The position numbers and the translations under genes were made by a program. A stretch of DNA of 64,000 nucleotides from the NCBI RefSeq assembly GCF_042477335.2, contig NC_091248.1:116402501-116466500 (forward strand), read 5' to 3'. Shown here one piece after another: positions 1 to 11,957 of the stretch. The notes beneath the pieces were generated by a model. The model did no database searches. It saw nothing but the letters and a program-made list of their open reading frames with translations, and had not been told where the DNA came from. Position 1 is the first letter of the stretch. Each line of letters starts with the position of its first letter. Source of the stretch: Ovis canadensis. Its lineage: Eukaryota; Chordata; Mammalia; Artiodactyla; Bovidae.

Positions 1-295
1 ATTTTGTTCTATGAAATTCCATTCTGTCCCAACCCCATGCTACTCCACTCCATTGTTTCTCTTTTGTAAGTTGGTGATTAAAAATACACAAAATTGATTT
101 CTCAGCCCCGTGGCCCCCAGTTTAAAGAACACTAGGATAAAAGAAAAGAAACATTTGCTTGCCCTAACTTTCAAATTTACAGCTAATCACTGTAGATCAT
201 CAGTGTTCTTTTATCTATGGGAATGGGCAACAAAAGCCATTCAGGTCTTTGAGAAAGGTTGGTAATACAAAAGAGAGATCAAATGGGGAGAGAAA

Positions 296-327
296 TGTGT
301 GTGTGTGTGTGGCAGTGGTGGTGGTGG
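296..327. repeat. TG/GTG simple repeat
   Basis: About eight TG units are followed by GTG triplets. Confidence 0.85.
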
Positions 328-395
328 AAAACTTCTTATATACACGAAAGAACGTAAGAGTCAAAAATTGATATATAAAGTATTAAAGCATTAAT

Positions 396-514
396 CAATG
401 GACATGGGTTTGGGTGAACTCCGGGAGTTGGTGATGGACAGGGAGGCCTGGTGTGCTGCGGTTCATGGGGTTGCAAAGAATCAGACACGACTGAGCAACT
501 GAACTGAACTGAAA
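396..514 (+). mobile_element. BovB LINE 3' tail fragment
   Basis: It has the typical BovB end (GGACATGGGTTTGGGTGAAC ... CTGAGCAACTGAACTGAACT). Only the last 120 bp are present. Confidence 0.85.
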
Positions 515-2474
515 GCATAAATGCATTATATAGAGAGAAATAGATGCAAGAAGAAATTTAATTTGGTTACCTCCAAGAAGTAGGACTAGTGGGTGGAAAA
601 GATACAGAAAAAATGAACTGCCATTTTTCAATAAAAGCTTTTCAGTACCGTAATTTTTTTTAGTTATGGACAATATCACTGCAACAGTATTTCAAAATTT
701 AATTATAATGCAGGAAAATTTTGTCATGGGTTTCAATAGCACTCTTTCCCCCACTCTTTTCCCTGTTTTGTCACACATGCAGACTCTTACTCTAACTGGC
801 TTTTTCCAAAGCATCTTTCCTGGTTCAACCTATATCCTCTGTCAAATACTGCCCCTGAGGTAGGACTGCATGGAATTATGTATGCGATACTGCACATACT
901 ATTTCAACTGTATTTTATTTTCTGCATTCAGTTACAACTTAATCTCAAACCAGGATTTCAAAAGCTGTATTAACCACTGGAAGCATTTAAATGATGGTTA
1001 AGACAAGAAAGGATATATTAGGGGAATTAGAGGCACCTTTTCTGTCCTGGTGGTCTCTAAACATATAGGTGGTTGTATATTTACATTTCTTCATCACGTG
1101 GGAGGTTTTTTTTCTTTGAACCAGCCTCAGCACATGGCATCTCTTATATACCCATCAAAATGCCATCTGTTTTTTTTCCAGAAATATTGGGGAGGACATT
1201 AGTTATGAACACGCTGGCAGCCTCGATTCCTGAATACTTTTCTCTTAAGAGACATTAAACATTTTGAAACAGATTTCTTGGAAAACAGCACAACAGCCTC
1301 TCCGGCAGCTTTCATGGTATCCCTCAGTGGTTATTTTTGTTCCTCCATCTAAAAACAACAGCATAGAAGGAGGAGGAGAACACATGGGCTCCTCCTGGGG
1401 CCAGAACTCTTCTTTAAAATTGCCAAAAAAAAATCTAGCAACAGCTGTGCCCACTGGAAGACAACATCAACTTGTGCGACCTGCCCAGACTTATCAGAAA
1501 ATGAGGGATCAAGTTGTAACCAGCCTCCTTGCAAACGGTGGCTTGGATTATTTTGCAGGAAAGGACTAAGATGAGTCATCTTCCTTCCTTTCCGTTCCCT
1601 GTAGAGACAGGAGCCTTTGGGAGTGTCCCAAATCCTGGATTCAAACTCAGTGCTGAGAATTCTAGGCGAAAGAGTATGCCAGTGCCATCTTGTAAAGTTC
1701 CATAAGAGGGGTCATGGATGACAGCTACTGTCACCTGCCCCAGATCAGGGACAGCTCATGGAACTAGGACTAGGCTGGAAATTAGGACAGCTGGTCTGTG
1801 CTTCTGCTGTGCACATACCCACTGTGTAACCTAACGTGGAGCCATCCGTGTCTCTACAGCCCCCACCTCCTCAGCTGAGTGACAGAAACAATAACAGTTG
1901 CTCCACCTTCCCCATGGACAATCAGCAAGTCACATTAGAGGGAATGTGGAAGCGCTTTATGGAAAGCACAGGGTCCTATATAAAAGGGATCATTTAAAAG
2001 ATTTTTCATATAAATTTTGAGATAATGAAGATTTGTCTCTAGGATTAAGAACAGAGCCCAGATTGCATTTTTTTTCATATAGTGTGCAAATAAAGGCGAT
2101 TGCTGTATACACGCCCCCCTGCTCCTAGCCGAGGTGCCTCCCTCCTCAGCCCCCTCTCCCCGTCCCTCAGGGGGAAACTAACCACACTCCCCACTGCCAC
2201 CAACACAGTATTTTTCCCTTTATGCCCTCTCTCATGACTCCCAGAAAGTCAGCCACCATCTAGTCCAGAGGCTGTCAATTCAGATGACAGAAGGACCAGG
2301 TAAGTGATATAAATGCATGAACTAGCCTGGGCATGGGAAATGCGGCCACACAGAAAATGGCCTACACCATCTAAGGGGCCACCATTACTTAGCTCCTGAA
2401 ATTGCCTGGTCTTCAAGTCTTTCAAGAAAATATGGAGACCTGGAGTTGTATGAAAAATCTTTGAATGTTGAAAG

Positions 2475-3473
2475 GTTCAGTTCAGTTCATTCGCTCAGTC
2501 GTGTGACTCTTTGTGACCCCATGAATCGTAGCACGCCAGACCTCCCTGTCCATCACTGACTCCTGAAGTTCACTCAGACTTGTGTTCATCGAGTCAGTGA
2601 TGCCATCCAGCCATCCCATCCTCAGTCGTCCCCTTCTTCTCCTGCCCCCAATCCCTCCCAGCATCAGAGTCTTTTCCAATGAGTCAACTCTTCGCATGAC
2701 GTGGCCAAAGTACTGGAGTTTCAGCTTAAGCATCATTCCTTCCAAAGAAATCCCAGGGTTGATCTCTTTCAGAATGGACTGGTTGCATCTCCTCGCAATC
2801 CAAGAGACTCTCAAGAGTCTTCTCCAACACCACAGTTCAAAAGCATCAACTCTTCAGCGCTCAGCCTTCTTCACAGTCCAACTCTCACATCCATACATGA
2901 CCACTGGAAAAACCATAGCCTTGACTAGACGGACCTTAGTTGGCAAAGTAATGTCTCTGCTTTTGAATATGCTATCTAGGTTGGTCACAACTTTTCTTCC
3001 AAGGAGTAAGCGTCTTTTAATTTCATGGCTGCTGTCACCATCTGCAGTGATTTTGGAGCCCCCCAAAATAAAGTCTGACACTGTTTCCACTGTTTCTCCA
3101 TCTATTTCCCATGGAGTGATGGTACCAGATGCCATGATCTTTGTTTTCTGAATGTTGAGCTTTAAGCCAACTTTTTCACTCTCCTCTTTTACTTTCATCA
3201 AGAGGCTTGTTAGTTCCTGTTCACTTTCTGCCATAAGGGTGGTGTCATCTGCATATCTGAGGTGATTGATATTTCTCCCGGCAATCTTGATTCCAGCTTG
3301 TGTTTCTTCCAGTCCAGCATTTCTCATGATGTACTCTGCATAGAAGTTAAATAAGCAGGGTGACAATATCCAGCGTTGACGTACTCCTTTTCCTATTTGG
3401 AACCAGTCTGTTGTTCCATGTCCAGTTCTAACTGTCGCTTCCTGGCCTGCATACAGATTTCTCAAGAGGCAGC
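2475..3473 (-). mobile_element. BovB (RTE) LINE, 5'-truncated, antisense
   Basis: On the minus strand this encodes part of the BovB reverse transcriptase, including LLRNLYAGQEATVR and the catalytic YADDTTLMAES. It then runs into the BovB 3' end ([15 protein letters not shown]). The reading frame is broken near the middle, so it is a dead copy. BovB is the RTE family spread horizontally between squamates and ruminants. Confidence 0.93.
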
Positions 3474-3609
3474 CAACAATTTTTAAATGGTTGAATCATC
3501 CTAGGGCCAAATCAGAAGCATTTGTGCATGAGCTGAAGGTTTGCAGCCTTTGATCTAGGCTAACTCCTGTATTTTTACAAGCACAAATCCTCAAGTCCTA
3601 AAAACAGCA

Positions 3610-3775
3610 TAGTATAGTTCACAGACTATGTACTTGGAACCAGTGAAGACCAGGGCTCAAATCTCTCATTAGCAGTTAATTTACCACACGATCATCTGAG
3701 TAGGGGTCTTAATTTTGGAACCCCAGTTTCCTCAACTGTGAGAGGGGGTAATTATTCACCCTCTATAAATGTTCT
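3610..3775 (+). repeat. MIR-like ancient SINE relic
   Basis: It shows MIR-type features: a 'gaccagggctcaaatc' segment and 'cagtttcctcaactgtgaga'. It is highly diverged. Confidence 0.45.
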
Positions 3776-3833
3776 AGAGAAAATGAACAAGATCACAGAT
3801 AATGCATGAAAATCACTGGTAGATAATAGACAC

Positions 3834-4041
3834 TGTGTGTGTGCATGCTCGCGTGTCGAACTCTTTGTGACCTTATGGACTGTCGCCGACCAGGCTCTTC
3901 TGTCCACAGGGATTCTCCAGGCAAGAATACTGGAGCTGGTTGCCATGCCCTCCTCGAGGGGATCTTCCCGACCTGGGGATGGAACCCGTGTTTCCTGCAT
4001 TGCAAGCAGATTCTTTAGCCACGGAGCCACCAGGGAAGCCC
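3834..4041 (-). mobile_element. Bov-tA SINE
   Basis: An antisense Bov-A unit is followed by the tRNA-Glu-like head, ending in the complement of the GGGCTTCCCTGGTGGCTC start. Confidence 0.9.
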
Positions 4042-6212
4042 AGGCGCGCTCAGTGTCTCCTTTTCCCTCAAGGCCAACAAGTTAATGGTTACGAAGCAAG
4101 AGCCCATAACTTTTATCTCCTGAATCCACTGGTTCTTTTCCCCACTGTTTCCCAGCCTTCCTTCACCTGGACAACTCTTGTTTTCAGAGATGTGAGGCAC
4201 GATTTGCCTAGGAACTAAGCATAGCAGCAGCACTTTATAGACGCCTGCTTTCCAATTCTTTCCTTTCCTAAGCACAAGCCGCACCAACCTGTGTAGGTCT
4301 CACTTATTTTTTCTGGAACAAAAGTGACAACCAATGTAAAATGAGACAATAAATCTGTGTTCCATTGCTCTAAATCATAGTAGGCCCATCCATGAAACCC
4401 GTCCATGAAAAGGCCTGTGAGCCCGGGATCAGCTTCTGATTTGACAGCCTGATGTCTAAGGAATATGTTTTAAAATATAGATTTTATTATTATTCAAATA
4501 CAGTGAGCCCAACAGATAAAGAGATGATTGCTTTGAAAAGATAGTTTGTAAAGAAATAAAATAGAAGCTTAAAAAATGTTCATCTTTATCCAAAAAATAA
4601 TCTACAAGAAGATTCAGATTACCTATTAATTAGCAGGGAGGTGAATCAAGTTGAAAGAATATGGAACATTATCAACATATTCACTAATAAATAGTGAGTA
4701 TTTTCTAATGTTTCTATGTCTTATAGTTTCCTAGCTTCTCCCAGTTTTATGCTATTGTTATAGTTTATTTTATGCTATAATTATAATTTTTCTATAACAT
4801 TGAACAGATTTCAAGGGACAATGAGTACTTAATAAATATGCAATAATGATTATTAATATTAATTAATGCTGTTGAAAATTTTTAGAAAAGAAAAGGTAGT
4901 TTGTTACTTTCAGTTCCCAAGAAGCACCAGGGTTGGCTGAGAAGCAGAGGAAAATTAGGCCAGAAGCTTTACTGTAGTTTCTGCAGAAAGGAACAAGCAA
5001 GGCAAAGAAAGTAGCTTTAGGGGTGGCTAGTTTGAAGAATTCAGTGGGCTCTGAGGTGTAGAGGTTGTTTCTAGTGATCTGGTACCTGGTCGTGGTGATT
5101 AGGCCAGGGGGACAGTGAGGTCCTGAGAGCTCATAAAGGAGATGCTTGAGGAACTGGCTCTGGTTTGCATACGAAAGTTGTGCTTACAGGCAAGTCCTTT
5201 ACCATGTCTTGGCTACCCCTGTGAGGAGCAGTCCCTTTCTGGGTCACCAAGGTCCCAGATGTCCAAGTATTAGGAATACAGAGAATACAAAGGCATGATT
5301 AATACAGAGTAACTTCAAACTAGTGAGTATTGCCCCCTCCACACATCCCTGGAAAGACAGCAGAATGTCAAAGAGGAAGTTTCCATAATAGGCTCGCAGG
5401 ATAAGAGGGAGGGTGACTAAAATCCTCTACTGGGAAAGGACCCTTGTGTAGGAACAGAAGAAGAGATGGTCAAGGCACCCAGGGACAAAAGGCGGCAAGA
5501 CAGTAACGCACCCAGGAGCTCAAAGAAAGTTTCCACGTGCTGCTAAGAAAAAGAAAGTCTTGGGGGTGGATGGAGCTCCAGGTAAGCGTGGTCCATGGCC
5601 TTAGTCTCTTAACATCTTGGCTACTTTTTCTAAGGTTCAGTGAAGCCCCACTTTCTCTGAGTGGAGAAAATTAAATTTGAATACAGAGACTGCAATGGAA
5701 TGAAGGTAATTCTGCTTGAGTGCATTGACCTTTATCAACCATTTCACTATAATTTCTGGAGCATGAATCCAATGTTAGGCATCCTCTGTGACTGTTCCTA
5801 TAAAGAAGGATCCTTCTCTTCTGGCTCAGGTCCAAGCCATCATTCTCAGGCATCTTGAGACAGGGAAAGAAAAAAAAAATCCATGGAGTTCTGAAATCTA
5901 CTTAAAGAATAGTTGTAGGAGACAATGAAAAAAGCAGTCAGGCAGCATAAGTCTCCAGAGAATATGAGTTTTCTTCCTATGACTGACTAAAAAAACAATT
6001 ATATTTCTCAATATTCCTCTAACTGAGACTTGGATTCAGCACTTGATAACATACAAATTGCTGGTTTGAAGCTCTTTTTTCAATTGCACTAGACAGGAAA
6101 GAATGGCTAGGCACACATAGGCAGATCCAAGCTTATACAGAAAAACTTTTAAAAGAAGAATATCAAGGATTTTCAAGACTGGACAACTTTTTACTATTTA
6201 AGAAAAAATATT

Positions 6213-6218
6213 TTTATT
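6213..6218 (-). terminator. CREB3L2: Poly(A) signal AATAAA, probable distal 3' end of CREB3L2
   Basis: Minus-sense AATAAA is followed by T-rich sequence and then a GT-rich stretch, as expected around a cleavage site near 6190-6200. It is the only canonical minus-strand hexamer I noticed between here and the stop codon, and its distance from the stop agrees with the long human 3' UTR. Confidence 0.65.
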
Positions 6219-7010
6219 TGCAAGAAATGGAAATACAAAAGCATAACAATTTAAATTCTTTTTTTTTTTCAAACTAAATACAAGTATCCTACAAAGCATT
6301 TGCTTTTTTTTTGTATTTAGCTATGATAAAGAATAAAAAGCCATTAAAAAAAAAAACAGCGTGATAATGACAGATAATAGACTCACAATGTATTTAGACT
6401 TAAACATTACTGGTCTATATAACCTGTTACCAAAGAGAGAAAGCCCAGACTGTCAGCACAAACATTAAAGCTCAAGGGTGATTATAGTCCAGAGTCTGTT
6501 CAGCATTGTTTAAAAATGGTTGCCCACAATTTGTCAAAGAGTGCTGGTGTTTTTCGTAGACTCATAAAATATTCCGTCTGAAAGGGAGATTTGCTGAACA
6601 GTGTAGGCCATGGGTCCATGGTGTAAAAAGTTCATGTTCTCAGTCAGCTGGTGAGCAAGCGAGAGGAGCAGAGAAACAGCTAAAATTGCTGGTGTTGCTT
6701 TCCCAGGATGCAGAGGCTGCTAGCTGGAACTCACAGAGGATGGGATGAACTGAACAGGAGATGAACATCTACAGTATGAGGCAAAAAACCCTCAACTTTG
6801 CACAGCGGGGCCAGCCCAGGGAGTAGGAGGCACTGCATTCTCCGCCCAGAGGAACTTCAAGGCTTACAGTGTGCTCCCGCAGAAAGAGATCTGCTCAACC
6901 TAATCCGCAAATTGCTGCACCTCCCATATCACTTAGCTGTTTATCAACTCATAATAATTAGTTGCCCTTGTTTTCTCTTTCTATAACATTAAAAGACTTA
7001 TTTAGTATAT

Positions 7011-7240
7011 GTGTGCATGCTAAGTCACTACAGTCATGTCCGACTCTGTGATCCTATGGACTGTAGCCCACCATGCTCTTCTGCCCACCGGATTCTCCAG
7101 GCAAGAACACTCGAGTGGATTGCTATGCATGCCCCCCACCCCTCCAGGGGATCTTCCTGACCCAGGAATCGAACCTATGTCTCTGGCAGCTCCTACATTG
7201 CTGGTGGATGTTTTTACTGCTGAGTCACCAGGGAATCCCT
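7011..7240 (-). mobile_element. Bov-tA SINE within the CREB3L2 3' UTR
   Basis: A full-length-looking element with Bov-A body and tRNA-Glu-like head. The orientation matches the transcript, so it would be present sense-wise in the mRNA. Confidence 0.9.
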
Positions 7241-8422
7241 TGCTTAGCACCCAGCATTTAGTAAGTGTTCAAGAATTATCATTTTCCTTCCTTCTAGAAA
7301 CCCAGACATAGCATTCCTGAATTTTCTGTTACCCAAAATGACAACATGAAATATGTCCTGTAGTAGGTGGTACTGACCCTTTGGCCTCGGAGACATGGAG
7401 CCTGAATCCTCAAAGGCATTGGATTCTTCTGTGCCAAGAAAATGTTCTGCTCTGAGGATTTATAATACCTTGAATCCCGGCTGGCCATTTTTTGATGTGA
7501 CCGCACCTTGGAAAAATGGGATTTTCCTAATGGATGTTACTGTTTCTTTTCTCCTGATGTATAGATGTGATCAAGGCTCACTTTTAAGAAACCATTTTTT
7601 GAGGCTTTGGAAGTTTCATCGTCCAAACCCACTTCAATTTAGTATTACAAGGGTGTATACAAAATCTCCCAATGACAAGGTGGCCCTCAGTCATCCTGGA
7701 TTCATATATAAGGCACATGTAATGCACAAATGAGTGTCCAAGACAAGGGAGGAAGGTATTCTTGTGTGTGCACCCATGCAAGGGGTGGGGGCAGGGAGGG
7801 AAAGAGAGAGCTGCCATTTGGGCCGTTAGAATAGTTATTGATTAATGAAGCTTCCTCAGGCCCCTTATTCCCCAATACTCACTAGGGCCTCTTGCAACAC
7901 TCTTTCTTGGGAATGAATGACAACTCAGTGAATGAATGGATGGATGAGTGAGTGAAAGAATAATCTGAACTCCGTCTCTGGCTGCTTCACAGGCCTCTAC
8001 TCTCTCCCAGAGCTGTCCTCCCAGAGGGTCTCAACCGATCACATGTCTCCTAACTGTCTCCGCTAGAAAGCATTCAAAGAAAATGACCTTGACCAGAGCA
8101 CTACCTGCTAATGGCCTGTCTGCACTGCAAGCAGGAGAGCTAGTGTCTGGAATAAAGACTGGACTCCACGGAACTGAATTACTGACAAGAGCACTTGGCA
8201 GAGAAGGGGGAGGCTGCAGCCTCCATCTCCCATTTCCCCACATTAGCAAGGCCGCACAGAGGCTCCATCTCCCCGATGGGAAGTGGGAGGTCTCTGAGCA
8301 TGCACCCTGCACACAAACGACATGTGTGTTCAGAGGAGCTGGCCCTGAAGGGCCTCTGATCCTTGTCTTTTGCTCAGTGTGAGAATACAGAGGAAGGAGA
8401 CACAAAGTGCAAAAAAAAAAAA

Positions 8423-8428
8423 ATTTAA
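8423..8428 (-). terminator. CREB3L2: Possible proximal poly(A) signal ATTAAA
   Basis: Minus-sense ATTAAA is followed directly by a run of about 12 T. This variant hexamer with a U-rich downstream element could support a 3' UTR of about 3.5 kb. The hexamer is visible; its use is conjecture. Confidence 0.3.
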
Positions 8429-10169
8429 TAAAACACTTGTGTCAAAAATTCTGGACACTGACTCACTGCCAGAACAAAGGTGAACCAGTTCAACACTCTT
8501 GCTCCAAGGACACATGACAAATCACAGCCCTCTCTTGGTATTCAGGCATGAGGAAGGAAAAAAACCCACAGTATTTATAGCTGGTTTGTAAATAAGTTGC
8601 ACTAAAAGTTGTTTTCACACTCTACAAATTAGGTCTCTAAATCAAAATCATTTATACTAATAAAAAGGTTATCTAATTTTGCCTGTACTGGTGTCAAAAC
8701 TCATCCCCACCTCCTGCCCAAAAGGAGCAACCTAGTTCAGCTGTCAGATTTTTATGTAACACTCTCTTTATGTGAGCTAGGCTCCAGAGTCCTAACACTT
8801 CACAGAAATTCTTTCTTAAACTTGGCACTGAGGCCTTTCATTTACAGTAGCCATTTCTAAGTGCAAAGTCCAGAGCTGTGAATAGAACCACGCTGGGGAG
8901 TCTGGGTTACTCAGGTCTCACCCAGTAAAAAAAAGTACGTGTTCTCTGAACTTTTTACAAGACATCTCCTCCACTAGGCTAATCAAAGAAAGGGAAGAGG
9001 AAAATCTGCTGACATGATGGAAAATATATTAATATATTTATCATGAACATTGATTCTTTATGATTGACGGTTGTGCTAACAGTCTCAAATTTTCCAAAAC
9101 TGAGGTTCCAAAGCAGAAAGCCTGCCACTCACTATTTAACATCTTCAGGGCTAACCAAGTATTACTGACTCATCTATGGTATGGGATAGTTCTAGGGGGA
9201 AAACAAATCCACTGACATTGTGAGCTTAACCCTGGAAGAGAAAAGGTGCACATTAACTATTTAGAACCAATCTGGTGTTATCCAACTCTTCTGCATCCTC
9301 TGAACTCCATGACATTCTCCTAAAGGGGTAACTGTTTAGTTCCTCTTCTTTGCCTAAGCAAGGAGTGGGGAGCAGAGGTCTTTCTCAAAATAGCAGCAAC
9401 TGGTCCTTGGGTCCCCTTACAATAGCCATTTGAGCCCTCAGGCTGATGTCCTCGGTCTCTAGACACAGATTCAGTTCTGGAAGAATGGCTGCCCAGAGAT
9501 CAAACCCTGCTGTTTGGAGGACTGGAAAGAGTGAGGTCAAGTGAGGAAATAAAATCCTCAAGGCACTAAGGATGGGCCCTAGGAGTTGGTTGTCCTTTGC
9601 CTTCTTCCTCTTTACTCAGAAGAAGAGGTTTTCCACTCGGGCTAATCCAGGAGCCTTAAAAACCCGATCTGGTTCCAGTGTGTCAGGTGGGTAAGCTGAC
9701 CCATTCTCATGGACACAGGAAAAGCTTCACTTTCTAATCATCCAAATACTAGAGTTAATACTACCTTCTCACCTTCTTAGCCACCCTGACCCCACCCCAT
9801 GGGCTGCCTGTGCCTGATAATTACATGACATATTAAAGAGAGGGATGGGTCAGTAATGGCTCTTGGTTGGCAGACACCAGCCAGACTTGGGAAGGTTGAG
9901 GGCAGAAGAGGAGAGAGGAAAGTAGAAACAGAAGGGAACAGGGCATGTACTAGCAACCCTCCTCCCACACAGCCCAGCCTGTCTGGTCTCACCCTTTGCT
10001 GGCCAAGGTATGGGGCAGTGAGAGGTGACCACTGTGATTCTGATCCAGCTTTACACAGCGCCAAGAAGGGAACTTGGCCATCTCCCTGTGGGAACTTTCT
10101 CCATCACAGTAGGGAGCGAGAGGAATCACTGACGGTGAGCCCTGAAGGTACCAGATCTGCTTCTGAGTT

Positions 10170-10288
10170 TGTTGTTCAGTCTTTAAGTCGTATCTGAAGC
10201 TTTGCAACTCCATGGGACTGCAGCATGCCAAGCATCCCTGTCCTTCACTATCTCCCAGAGTTTGCTCAGACTCATGTCCAGTGAGTCC
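10170..10288 (-). mobile_element. BovB/Bov-A-type fragment in the 3' UTR
   Basis: Complement of the BovB 3' end ('cactatctcccagagtttgc', 'actcatgtccagtgagtc'). It is diverged and truncated. Confidence 0.75.
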
Positions 10289-11352
10289 GCTGCTCATGAG
10301 GTCTCATGGCAAATGCTAATGACGCCAAATTCTGTGGCTGATATGGAACAGAAGGCCCAGAAGTAGCTTAATCTCTCTTAAGTACAGGTTCCAATGACAA
10401 AAGAGATGAGAAAACCAGAGACAAGAGAGTTCAAACTAAAAGTGCTTCAGCTACTTCTAAAAATAAAAAACCAAAATGTGAGCAAATTTCTTACACAAAA
10501 TCTTTTACAAGCTAGGGAAAAACATTTAAGGGGAGCCTTCTACATTATACAATAAAAAGTCTATTTCTATTTCTTATTTGTATGAAAAAGGAAAGCTTTT
10601 TTTTTTTTAAACTATAAAAGTTACTCTTAATCATTAAAAAAAAAAAAGAAGTAGGTTGGGGGATTAGGTCGTGTCTCTTTGGGTGAGCTGCAAAGTGGCC
10701 AAACCTGACTAGAAAAGGTAAGACACAGATACACAAATGTCACCTGCTCTGACCCCAGGAGCAGGCCTCAGGCCCAGCCTCTGTATGGAGGCAGAAGAGG
10801 AAGGGAAGGCAGACGTGTTGGGGCAGGTGGGGAAAACTGAGCTAGCATGGCTGTCTGAAACGCCTGGGTCAGGGCTTCCCTGGCATGGGCACAGGGCAGA
10901 AAAAGCACCTGTCCACAGAGCCTCAGACCTGAGCCCTGCTCCCTCTTCCCCTCTCGAGTTCATGCTCCAGGAGGACACGTGCTTAGGGAGGTTCCCCAAC
11001 TATAATTAGAAGCCTCCAGCCAAAAAAACAGAAGAAAACACAAAACAAAACACGGCCTGGAAGAATGGGGAATCCCAGAGTCCAGGCTGCCCTCTTTGCT
11101 CCACAGGCCAACAGAGGACCTTGTGAGCCTGGAGGGGAGGCGTCCGGATGTCTTCAGTGGTCGCCCGGGGAAGCCTCTGCAAGCTAATAAATACTATTTA
11201 CAAATGGGGAGGAGAAGCCAGGGAGGCAGAACTAGGGGCGTGTGGGGACACAGACTGTGGAGAAATCCTACAAGCAACATGATGGGGCAGGTTTGCCTGG
11301 AGTAGAGAAGCCTGATTCCTTCAGGCATTGCACTTGCGGCCTGAGAGTACGA

Positions 11353-11418
11353 AGGGGGCGCCTTGCTCCGGCGAAGGGACCCTGGGCCGGGGCCCAGGGC
11401 AGAGCGGCAGGGGGCGCC
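11353..11418 (+). promoter_or_regulatory. Two AGGGGGCGCC decamers, candidate CTCF sites
   Basis: AGGGGGCGCC occurs at 11353-11362 and again at 11409-11418 within a local GC-rich patch of the 3' UTR. It matches the core of the CTCF consensus. By hand, the second site fits 12 of 14 consensus positions and the first 10 of 14. Occupancy is unknown. Confidence 0.35.
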
Positions 11419-11881
11419 CGCGGGGCACCGCAGAGCCAGGCTGAGGAAGGCAGGACGTCAGTCAGTGCTTCGCCAGATTCCAACGAGCATCCTGGTAAAT
11501 TTTTGTGGGGCTCGAGTGAACAACAGTCAGCTCTTCTTCAAGGAGGCGGTCACACCCACCCCGGTGAGAATCGGGCCGTATCTTTTTGGCACTGTCGGTA
11601 GAAACAAGCCTGCTTGTCCCACCCCGACCGAAGATAATTGCCTATGGCAGTAAGCGAGGGACGGGGGCGGGCTCCTCTGCAGGGAGGGACGTGGGACCGG
11701 GGGAGGCGCTCTCTCACCGCAGGTGGAAATTCCAGGCCTTCCGTCCTCCCATCCAGAGCCAGGACCGCTGGTCCGGGTCTTCGTCCAGATTGGGTGGGCA
11801 CAAAGGAAAAGCTTATGACAAAAGGTGGTTTGGAGAGGTAAAGGCAAAGTGAAGAGACAGAGGGAAGTGGCGATAGCCTCT

Positions 11882-11957
11882 TTAAAAGGTGGCGTTCACT
11901 CTTCTGTCGAGTTCTACAACTTTTAGTGTCTCATTCCCCTCCAGGTTGGTGCTGACC
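11882..11957 (-). CDS. CREB3L2: CREB3L2 exon 12, coding part and stop
   Basis: The terminal coding segment gives VSTNLEGNETLKVVELDRRV, then NATF and a TAA stop at 11882-11884. The first G completes a Met codon started in exon 11. The acceptor is TCGCAG. Two N-glycosylation sequons are visible, N504-E-T and N517-A-T. Human has Thr where this sequence has Ala at the middle position of the last sequon, so the sequon is preserved. The 76 nt fit one base plus 24 codons plus stop. This C-terminal luminal fragment is reported to be secreted after cleavage in chondrocytes (family knowledge). Confidence 0.96.

Larger units (their letters stand above)
1..6190. other. Intergenic region downstream of CREB3L2
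   Basis: No coding exon is supported here. It contains a short TG/GTG tract (296-327), a BovB 3' tail (396-514), a truncated antisense BovB (2475-3473), a MIR-like relic (about 3610-3775) and an antisense Bov-tA (3834-4041). The stretch 4440-4900 is AT-rich with no recognised element. The sequences 520-2470 and 4900-6190 look unique, and short open frames there lack splice context or family resemblance. In human the next gene on this side is DGKI (from memory); none of its exons were recognised here. Confidence 0.6.
6195..11881 (-). other. CREB3L2: CREB3L2 3' UTR (inferred)
   Basis: From the TAA at 11882 the minus strand runs about 5.7 kb without an obvious splice need before a canonical AATAAA at 6213-6218. 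The human transcript also has a 3' UTR of more than 5 kb (from memory). The sequence is mostly unique and repeat-poor compared with the introns, which suggests constraint. It holds a GC-rich patch at about 11340-11480 and poly-purine or A/T tracts at about 10590-10645, 8410-8430 and 6260-6360. It also holds a Bov-tA at 7011-7240 and a BovB/Bov-A fragment at 10170-10288. An ATTAAA near 8423 could give a shorter isoform. The exact cleavage site is inferred. Confidence 0.75.

Noticed and set aside
1264-1569. 101-codon plus-strand open frame in the intergenic region
   Set aside because: No recognisable domain and no supporting signals. An opposite-strand frame of similar length overlaps, as expected by chance.
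8408-8430. A-run followed by AATAAA on the plus strand, resembling a processed pseudogene tail
   Set aside because: No upstream pseudogene sequence on the plus strand. It reads better as 3' UTR with a T tract in transcript sense.
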